Source of the DNA: Streptomyces luomodiensis
GTDB taxonomy: Bacteria > Actinomycetota > Actinomycetes > Streptomycetales > Streptomycetaceae
Assembly (NCBI RefSeq): GCF_031679605.1
Contig: NZ_CP117522.1
Span: 620,001-684,000 of the forward strand
DNA: 64,000 nt
Reading direction: 5' to 3'
Each line of letters begins with the position of its first letter. Position 1 is the first letter of the stretch. The notes beneath the pieces were generated by a model, which had not been told where the DNA came from, did no database searches, and saw only the letters and a program-made list of their open reading frames with translations. Made by a program: the position numbers and the translations under genes. Below are positions 57,936-64,000 of the stretch, piece after piece.

Positions 57936-59390
57936 TCAGGCCACCGGGGCCGGGTAGGTCGGGTACTCCACCCCGGAGACGTGCTGGACGACGCGGATGA
58001 CCTGGCAGGAGTAGCCGAACTCGTTGTCGTACCAGAGGTAGAGGATCGCGTTGTCGCCCTCGACCTTGGTGGCGCCGGCGTCGACGATCGAGGCGTGGCG
58101 CGAGCCGATGAAGTCGTTCGAGACCGCGTCGGGGGCGCTGGTGAAGTCGATCTGGCGCTTGAGCGGCGAGGTCAGGGACACCTCGCGCAGGTGGTCCAGG
58201 ACCTCCTCGCGGGTGGTCGCGCGGGCGAGCTGGAGGTTGAGGATCGCGATCGACACATCCGGCACCGGGACCCGGATCGAACTGCCGGTGATCTTCGCCT
58301 TGAGGTCGGGCAGGGCCTTGGCGACGGCGGAGGCGGCACCGGTCTCGGTGATGACCATGTTGAGCGGCGCCGAGCGGCCACGGCGGTCGGACTTGTGGTA
58401 GTTGTCCAGCAGGTTCTGGTCGTTGGTGAACGAGTGGACGGTTTCCACATGGCCGCGCAGGACGCCGTACTCGTCCGCCATCGCCTTCAGCGGCGGGACG
58501 ATCGCGTTGGTGGTGCAGGACGCGCAGGACAGGATCCGCTCGTCCGGCTTGATCGTGTCGTGGTTGACGCCGTGGACGATGTTGGGGACATCGCCCTTGC
58601 CCGGCGCGGTCAGGACCACCTTGTCGATGCCGGGGCGCAGATGCTTCGACAGCCCTTCGCGGTCGCGCCACTTGCCGGTGTTGTCGATGAGGATGGCGTC
58701 CTTGATGCCGTACGCCGTGTAGTCCACCGACGTCGGGTCGTCGGCGTAGATCACCGTGATCTCGTTGCCATTGGCGACGATCTTGCTGTTCGCCTCGTCG
58801 ACGGTGATCGTGCCCTGGAACTGGCCGTGGATGGAGTCGCGGCGCAGCAGCGAGGCCCGCTTGACGAGGTCTTCGGCGGCCCGGCCGCCGCCCCCGCGGA
58901 CGACGATGGCCCGCAGCCGCAGGCCGTTGCCGGAACCGGCCTTCTCGATGAGCAGACGGGCGACCAGCCGGCCGATCCGGCCGAATCCGTAGAGGACGAC
59001 GTCGCGCCCCTCGCGGCACTCGATCTTGTTGGCGCCCGTGGCACCGGCGACGGCCTCGGCGGTGAACTCCTCCACCGACAGACCGCGGTCGTCGGCCTCG
59101 TAGGTCTCGGCGAGCATGCCGATGTCGATCTGGGAGGGGCCGAGGTCGAGCGCGGTGAGCGCCCGCAGGAAGGGCAGGGTGTCGGTGACCGAGAGTTCCG
59201 CACCGGCGATCTGGCGGGCGAACCGGTGGGTCTTGAGGATGCTGACGACCGACTTGTTCACCAAGGAGCGGCTGTGCAGCAGGACCGTGACGTCCCGCTC
59301 CCGGTGCAGCTTCCCGATGATGGGGATCATCGACTCCGCGATCTCCTCGCGGTGCTTCCAATTGGTGAACGAGTCCTCGTTGAGAGTCAC
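57936..59390 (-). CDS. Long-form glyceraldehyde-3-phosphate dehydrogenase
   Basis: 484 residues, about 150 longer than glycolytic GapA because of an N-terminal extension (1-130). NAD(P) site GFGRIGR at 135-141 and catalytic Cys292 in SCASCTTN. It resembles the GapB/GapX type of Corynebacterium and Streptomyces, often gluconeogenic. GTG 59390 (GTGACTCTCAACGAGG) is preceded by GAAAGAGAAACC, a weak ribosome site. Divergent from the GH95 gene across 201 bp. Independent transcription unit ended by the 57873 hairpin. Confidence 0.9.
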   Translation of the reverse strand: MTLNEDSFTNWKHREEIAESMIPIIGKLHRERDVTVLLHSRSLVNKSVVSILKTHRFARQIAGAELSVTDTLPFLRALTALDLGPSQIDIGMLAETYEADDRGLSVEEFTAEAVAGATGANKIECREGRDVVLYGFGRIGRLVARLLIEKAGSGNGLRLRAIVVRGGGGRAAEDLVKRASLLRRDSIHGQFQGTITVDEANSKIVANGNEITVIYADDPTSVDYTAYGIKDAILIDNTGKWRDREGLSKHLRPGIDKVVLTAPGKGDVPNIVHGVNHDTIKPDERILSCASCTTNAIVPPLKAMADEYGVLRGHVETVHSFTNDQNLLDNYHKSDRRGRSAPLNMVITETGAASAVAKALPDLKAKITGSSIRVPVPDVSIAILNLQLARATTREEVLDHLREVSLTSPLKRQIDFTSAPDAVSNDFIGSRHASIVDAGATKVEGDNAILYLWYDNEFGYSCQVIRVVQHVSGVEYPTYPAPVA

Positions 59391-59591
59391 AGGTTTCTCT
59401 TTCGAGCTAGGTGGCGCTCATATGCTAACCCGCACGTCAGCGCGGCCCTTCAGGTGGTCCACGGATCGGCTGAAGCCGCCCGCGCCGCCCCGGCCGCCTT
59501 CCGCGGCGCGCCGCCGTCCGGGAGGATCGGCCTGCCGCCACCCGGGCGGCCCTCGTGAGCGGCGGAAGAACGCCCTGCCGAAGGGACAGAC

Positions 59592-62057
59592 GTGAGCGTG
59601 CCGACGCCGCCCGGCCTCCCCCGTCCGGACCTGTGGTTCACCGCCCCGGCATCGGCCTGGGAGGAGGCGCTGCCCGTGGGCAACGGCAGGCTGGGGGCGA
59701 TGGTCCACGGCGGGGTTCCGGCCGAACGGATCAGCCTCAACGAGGACACCTTCTGGTCCGGTCCGGGCGACACCGCCCCGCCCGAGGTGCCCGCGGGACT
59801 GCTGGAGGAGGTGCGCAAACTGGTCCGCGCCGGACGGTCGGTGGCCGCGGGACGGCTGCTGCGGGCGACGCAGGGGGCCGACGCCGAGGCGTATCAGCCG
59901 GTCGGGGATCTGGAGATCAGCCATCTGGACGGGGACGGCGGCGTGGCCGCGTCCTACCGGCGGTCGCTGGATCTGCGCGACGGGGTGGCCCGGGTGGAGC
60001 GTACCGGCGCCGACGGCTTCGCCCGGTGGCAGGAGGTGCTCGCCGGTGTGGCGCACCAGGTCGTGGCGGTGCGGCTGGCCACCGACGGCCCCCGGGGCCT
60101 GGATGTGGACCTGCGCTGGACCACCCCGCAGCGGCGGGCGCGGGTCCGGGCGCACGGCGCCGACGCGCTCGCCCTGTCGCTGGCCGCGCCGCGCCATGTC
60201 GTGCCGTGGCCCCGCCCGGAGGGGGTGGTGGCCGACGACGACGAGCGCCCGTCCCTGCGGGCGGCCGCGCTGTTCGCGGTCACGGCCGAGGGCGAGCGGG
60301 CCCGCGTCGCCGTCGAGGACCGGGCGGACGGACCGGTGGTGGCCGTGCGCGGCGCGGCCGGTGTGACGGTCTGCGTCGCGATCCGCACCGGGTTCCAGGA
60401 CTGGCGGACCCCTCCGGCCGGGAACGCGGAGGGGTGTCTTGCGCGGTGTGCCGAGGACGTGGCCAGGGCTCGGGCGGCCGGGTGGGGGACGATCCGCGCG
60501 GCACATGTCACCGAGCACCGGGCCCTGATGGACCGGGTGACGCTGGTCCTGGACGCTCCGGCGCCCGCCGGGCCCGGGGCGGGGTCCCGGTCCGCCGACC
60601 GGGATCCGGGTCTGCCGACCGATATACGGCTGGCCCGTCGCGCGGAGGGGCATTCCGATGAACACCTCTGCGTGCTCGCCTTCGCTTTCGGCCGCTATCT
60701 GCTCGCCGCCTCGTCCCGGCCGGGAACTCAGGCCGCGCATTTGCAAGGGGTGTGGAACCACCAGGTGACCCCTCCCTGGAATTGCCAATACACGGTCAAT
60801 ATCAACACCGAGATGAACTACTGGCCCGCGGAGACCACCGCCCTGGCCGAATGCCATGAGCCGCTCCTGGGCCTGATCGCGGACCTGGCCCGGTCGGGGC
60901 GGGCGACCGCGCGGGCGGTCTACGGTGCCCGCGGCTGGACCTGCCACCACAACACCGATCTGTGGCGCATCACCGTCCCCGTGGGGATGGGACACGGCGA
61001 TCCCATGTGGGCGCAGTGGCCGATGGGCGGCGCATGGCTGTCGGCACATCTGGCCGAGCGCTGGCGCTTCGGCCGGGACCTGCGTTTCCTCGCCCGGGTG
61101 GCGCTGCCGATCGCGCTCGACGCGGCCCGTTTCGTCCTGGATCTGCTCGTCGAGGACGCCGACGGCCACCTGGTGACATCGCCGTCGACCAGCCCGGAGA
61201 ACCAGTTCCGGACCGAGGACGGCCCGGCGAGCGTGGACACCGGCAGCGCGATGGACCTGACCCTGGCCCGGGAGCTGTTCGCGTTCGTCCTGGAGGCACG
61301 GACCGCGCTGGACGCCGCCGGATACGCCCTCGCGCCCCGGGACACCGCGGCACTGGAGGAGGTCCGGGCCGCGCTCCCCCGCCTCGCACCGGTGCGCACC
61401 GGCTCACGCGGCCAGGTCCTGGAGTGGTCGGCCGAATACCCCGAGGTGGACCCGCACCATCGGCACCTCTCCCACCTCGTCGGCCTGTATCCCGGCCATA
61501 CGATCGCCGCCGACCGGCGGCTCCGGGACGCGGCGCGCCGTTCGCTCGGGGAGCGCGGAGACGCCGGCACCGGCTGGTCGATCGCCTGGAAGATCGGCCT
61601 ATGGGCCCGGCTGGGCGACGGACCCGCCGCACACCGGCTGCTCGGCCGGTACCTCGCCCCGGCCTGGCCGGCCGGGGACGGCGCGGCGCCCGCGCAGGGC
61701 GGTGTCTACCGGTCGCTGCTGTGCGCCCACCCGCCGTTCCAGATCGACGGCAACTTCGGTGTCACCGCCGCGATCGCCGAGATGCTGCTGCAGAGCCACC
61801 TCGTACGGGACGGGGCTCCGCTGATCGACCTGCTGCCCGCGCTGCCTCCGCAGTGGCCGAGCGGCGCGGTGAGCGGTCTGCGCGCCCGTGGCGGGGTCAC
61901 GGTCGAGGAACTGGTCTGGGCGGACGGGAACGTGGTGGCGGCGAAGCTGGCCGCGACCGCCGACACCACCGTCGAGGTCCGGTGGCGGGACGGCGGCGGC
62001 ACGCGCCGCACACGACGGCTCACCCTCACCACCGGGCAGCGCGTCGCGGTCGTCTGA
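59592..62057 (+). CDS. GH95 glycosidase (alpha-L-fucosidase / alpha-L-galactosidase type)
   Basis: 821 residues with no signal peptide. N-terminal beta domain (LPVGNGRLGAMVHGG, ISLNEDTFWSG), (alpha/alpha)6 barrel with VNINTEMNYWPAE and HRHLSHLVGLYPG, and C-terminal beta domain; FQIDGNFGVTAAIAEMLLQS is the family hallmark. GH95 enzymes remove terminal alpha-1,2-L-fucose or alpha-L-galactose from xyloglucan, pectin or glycoproteins. GTG 59592 follows GAAGGGA. The cytoplasmic location implies imported oligosaccharides. Fits the plant-polymer lifestyle of the 24-42 kb block. Confidence 0.92.
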   Translation: MSVPTPPGLPRPDLWFTAPASAWEEALPVGNGRLGAMVHGGVPAERISLNEDTFWSGPGDTAPPEVPAGLLEEVRKLVRAGRSVAAGRLLRATQGADAEAYQPVGDLEISHLDGDGGVAASYRRSLDLRDGVARVERTGADGFARWQEVLAGVAHQVVAVRLATDGPRGLDVDLRWTTPQRRARVRAHGADALALSLAAPRHVVPWPRPEGVVADDDERPSLRAAALFAVTAEGERARVAVEDRADGPVVAVRGAAGVTVCVAIRTGFQDWRTPPAGNAEGCLARCAEDVARARAAGWGTIRAAHVTEHRALMDRVTLVLDAPAPAGPGAGSRSADRDPGLPTDIRLARRAEGHSDEHLCVLAFAFGRYLLAASSRPGTQAAHLQGVWNHQVTPPWNCQYTVNINTEMNYWPAETTALAECHEPLLGLIADLARSGRATARAVYGARGWTCHHNTDLWRITVPVGMGHGDPMWAQWPMGGAWLSAHLAERWRFGRDLRFLARVALPIALDAARFVLDLLVEDADGHLVTSPSTSPENQFRTEDGPASVDTGSAMDLTLARELFAFVLEARTALDAAGYALAPRDTAALEEVRAALPRLAPVRTGSRGQVLEWSAEYPEVDPHHRHLSHLVGLYPGHTIAADRRLRDAARRSLGERGDAGTGWSIAWKIGLWARLGDGPAAHRLLGRYLAPAWPAGDGAAPAQGGVYRSLLCAHPPFQIDGNFGVTAAIAEMLLQSHLVRDGAPLIDLLPALPPQWPSGAVSGLRARGGVTVEELVWADGNVVAAKLAATADTTVEVRWRDGGGTRRTRRLTLTTGQRVAVV

Positions 62058-62150
62058 CCGCCACCCGGATTTCGTATACGACCGGCGTTTCGGCCGCATC
62101 ATGACGACACCGAATATCAGCCGTAAAATTGCACCTTAGTGAGCGTTCAT

Positions 62151-62174
62151 TTTCGGACAACGATCACGCCGAAA
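62151..62174. promoter_or_regulatory. Inverted repeat upstream of asnB
   Basis: TTTCGG (62151-62156) and CCGAAA (62169-62174) with a 12-bp spacer in an AT-rich stretch of the 252-bp spacer before asnB. Possible regulator site. Confidence 0.4.
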
Positions 62175-62257
62175 CTCACTATTAACAGGAATTTACCAGT
62201 GAGAAATACCACCCGCCGAGAGGACAGCGGACGGTAGCGATCCCCCTCCGGAGAGGT

Positions 62258-62282
62258 AGATGGTTCTCACAGGCAACCATCT
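62258..62282 (+). promoter_or_regulatory. Leader hairpin in front of asnB
   Basis: Perfect 8-bp stem AGATGGTT / AACCATCT with a 9-nt loop, ending 27 bp before the asnB GTG and just before its AAAGGGA ribosome site. It could affect translation or mRNA stability. Confidence 0.5.
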
Positions 62283-62309
62283 CCCGTTGAGAGAAAGGGA
62301 TGATGCACT

Positions 62310-64000
62310 GTGTGCGGCATCACCGGCTGGGTCTCCTACCGCCGCGACCTGACCTTTCACCGCCAGCTCGTCGACACCATGACGGAGACGATGGCCTGCC
62401 GGGGCCCGGACGCGGCCGGAGCGTGGGTGACCGGCCGGGCGGCGCTCGGCCACCGCCGGCTGGCCGTCATCGACCTGCCCGGCGGAGCCCAGCCCATGAC
62501 CGTCGACACGGCCGACGGGCCGGTCGGCATGGTCTACTCCGGTGAGGCGTACAACTTCACCGAGCTGCGCGATGAGCTGCGCCGCAGGGGCCACGGCTTC
62601 ACCACCGACTCCGACACCGAGGTCGTCCTGCGCGGCTACCTCGAGTGGGGTGAGTCCCTCACCGAGAAGCTGAACGGCATGTACGCCTTCGCCATCTGGG
62701 ACTCCCGCACCGAGAAGCTGGTGATGGTCCGGGACCGGATGGGCATCAAGCCGTTCTACTACTACGAGACCGACGACGGTGTCCTGTTCGGCTCCGAGCC
62801 CAAGGCCATCCTCGCCAACCCGCTCGCCGCCCCCGTGGTCGGCCTCGACGGGCTGCGGGAGATCTTCTCCTTCGCCAAGACCCCGGGCCATGCGGTCTGG
62901 CGGGGCATGAAGGAACTGCGCCCCGGCCACATCGCCGTCGTCGACCGCAACGGCCTGCGCGAACAGGCGTACTGGCGCCTGGAGGTCTCCGAGCACACCG
63001 ACAGCCAGGAAGCGACCGTCGCCCATGTGCGGGAGCTGCTGGAGGACATCATCGCCCGTCAGCTGGTGGCCGATGTGCCCCGCTGCACCCTGCTCTCCGG
63101 CGGGCTGGACTCCTCGGCGATGACCTCGCTGGCCGCCCGCCGGCTGGGCGAGCAGGGCGAGACCGTGCGCAGCTTCGCCGTGGACTTCCCCAACCAGGTG
63201 GAGAATTTCCGCGCGATCGACGTGGCGCCCAGCGTCGACACGCCCTATGTGCACGCCGTGGCCGAGCATGTGAAGTGCGACCACCGGGACATCGTGCTCG
63301 ACGGCTCCGCGCTGTCCGACCCGGCCGTCAGGCGGGCCGCCATCGCGGCGAGGGACCTGCCGCTCGGGCTCGGCGACCGGGACAACTCGCTCTACCTGCT
63401 GTTCAAGGCCGTGCGCGAACAGTCGACCGTGGCCCTGTCGGGCGAGTCGGCCGATGAGGTGTTCGGCGGTTATCCGTGGTTCCACGACGAGCGGCGCGAG
63501 GCCGACACCTTCCCGTGGCTCGCCGGAGGAGCCACGCTCGGCGAGACCAAGAGCCTGCTGTCCGACGACCTCAAGGAAAAGCTCGACCTGGACACCTACC
63601 TCCATGACCACTACCTCACCGCGGTGAACGAAGCCCCGGTCAAGGACGGTGAGACCGGTCTGGAGAAGCGCATGCGGCAGGTCTGCTATCTGCACCTCAC
63701 CCGCATGGTCAACACGTTGCTGGACCGCAAGGACCGGATGAGCATGGCCGTGGGTCTGGAAGTCAGGGTGCCGTTCTGCGACCACCGCCTCGTCTCCTAC
63801 GTCTTCAACACCCCCTGGTCGCTGAAGACGTTCGACGGGCGGGAGAAGAGCATCCTGCGCGAGGCCACCCGCGATGTGCTGCCCGAATCCGTCGCCAACC
63901 GCAAGAAGAGCGGTTACCCCGGCAGCTTCGACCCCGACTATCTCGCCGCCATCAAGCAGCAGGCGGGCGACCTCCTCACCTCGGGGCACCAGGCCCTCGA
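62310..64000 (+). CDS. asnB: Asparagine synthase (glutamine-hydrolysing), 3' end outside window
   Basis: At least 563 residues, truncated by the window end. The N-terminal glutaminase starts MCGITGW, so Cys becomes residue 1 after Met removal, with RGPDAAG and YSGEAYNF. The synthetase domain has the ATP PP-loop LLSGGLDSSAMTS, SGESADEVFGGYPW and MSMAVGLEVRVPFCDH. It makes asparagine from aspartate and glutamine. GTG 62310 is used: the overlapping ATG at 62300 is out of frame. Several AsnB-type proteins in actinomycetes amidate other acids, but the motifs look like standard AsnB. Confidence 0.93.
   Translation, partial: MCGITGWVSYRRDLTFHRQLVDTMTETMACRGPDAAGAWVTGRAALGHRRLAVIDLPGGAQPMTVDTADGPVGMVYSGEAYNFTELRDELRRRGHGFTTDSDTEVVLRGYLEWGESLTEKLNGMYAFAIWDSRTEKLVMVRDRMGIKPFYYYETDDGVLFGSEPKAILANPLAAPVVGLDGLREIFSFAKTPGHAVWRGMKELRPGHIAVVDRNGLREQAYWRLEVSEHTDSQEATVAHVRELLEDIIARQLVADVPRCTLLSGGLDSSAMTSLAARRLGEQGETVRSFAVDFPNQVENFRAIDVAPSVDTPYVHAVAEHVKCDHRDIVLDGSALSDPAVRRAAIAARDLPLGLGDRDNSLYLLFKAVREQSTVALSGESADEVFGGYPWFHDERREADTFPWLAGGATLGETKSLLSDDLKEKLDLDTYLHDHYLTAVNEAPVKDGETGLEKRMRQVCYLHLTRMVNTLLDRKDRMSMAVGLEVRVPFCDHRLVSYVFNTPWSLKTFDGREKSILREATRDVLPESVANRKKSGYPGSFDPDYLAAIKQQAGDLLTSGHQAL

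Overview
The window is high-GC actinomycete DNA, almost certainly from a Streptomyces or close relative. Codon third positions are strongly G/C, GTG starts are frequent, 4-bp ATGA/GTGA stop-start overlaps are common, many Sec and Tat signal peptides feed plant-polysaccharide hydrolases, and several genes belong to typical streptomycete families (MerR-PP2C fusion, FG-GAP protein, long GAPDH, 2Fe-2S ferredoxin behind a cobalamin riboswitch). The window opens inside soxB and closes inside asnB.

Layout. 1-4288 (+): heterotetrameric sarcosine oxidase operon soxB-D-A-G, followed by a decayed C-terminal scrap of an FAD-binding dehydrogenase. 4649-12926 (-): a B12-riboswitch-controlled ferredoxin, a TrkA/RCK double-domain membrane protein, a 58-residue zinc-ribbon protein, a PHP-domain protein, and a GH65 phosphorylase / beta-phosphoglucomutase pair downstream of a Gfo/Idh/MocA oxidoreductase. 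13515-17404: a secreted YVTN propeller, a MarR regulator with an MFS transporter, and a Doc-like toxin-antitoxin pair. 17513-24346 (-): nitrilase, secreted GH5, secreted FG-GAP protein, CobW GTPase and an aldo/keto reductase.

24420-41774 is a plant cell wall block centred on arabinose-containing glycans. A four-gene minus-strand operon carries two two-module GH43 proteins with opposite module order, an exo-beta-1,3-galactanase-like GH43 with a ricin-type CBM, and a GH127/146-type beta-L-arabinofuranosidase. It has palindromic operator candidates in front and a strong hairpin behind. Around it lie a MerR-PP2C fusion, a cytoplasmic GH127 enzyme, an amino-acid ABC transporter, a LacI regulator, a CE7 esterase and a secreted endo-arabinanase. 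A GH95 enzyme at 59592-62057 fits the same diet.

41848-57763 (-) is the most striking region: a complete aromatic catabolic locus whose gene set matches the iac (indole-3-acetic acid, auxin) degradation clusters of proteobacteria. It encodes an IacA-type acyl-CoA-dehydrogenase-fold monooxygenase with its flavin reductase, a small IacB-type protein, an SDR, a Rieske dioxygenase (alpha, beta, reductase), an amidase, two small accessory proteins, the catechol ortho-cleavage enzymes catA, catB, catC and an enol-lactonase, an MHS-type importer, a cytoplasmic PAS histidine kinase with a FixJ-type response regulator, and an IclR regulator. Related palindromes sit about 100 bp upstream of both iacA and catB, and a perfect 19-bp palindrome lies between the IclR gene and the importer. 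A decayed ABC-transporter ATPase fragment sits between the regulator and enol-lactonase genes. Together the arabinan-degrading block and the auxin locus suggest a root- or plant-litter-associated organism.

57936-59390 is a long-form GAPDH with a clear terminator, and asnB begins at 62310 behind an AT-richer leader with hairpins. No rRNA, tRNA, CRISPR array, transposase or phage gene was seen.
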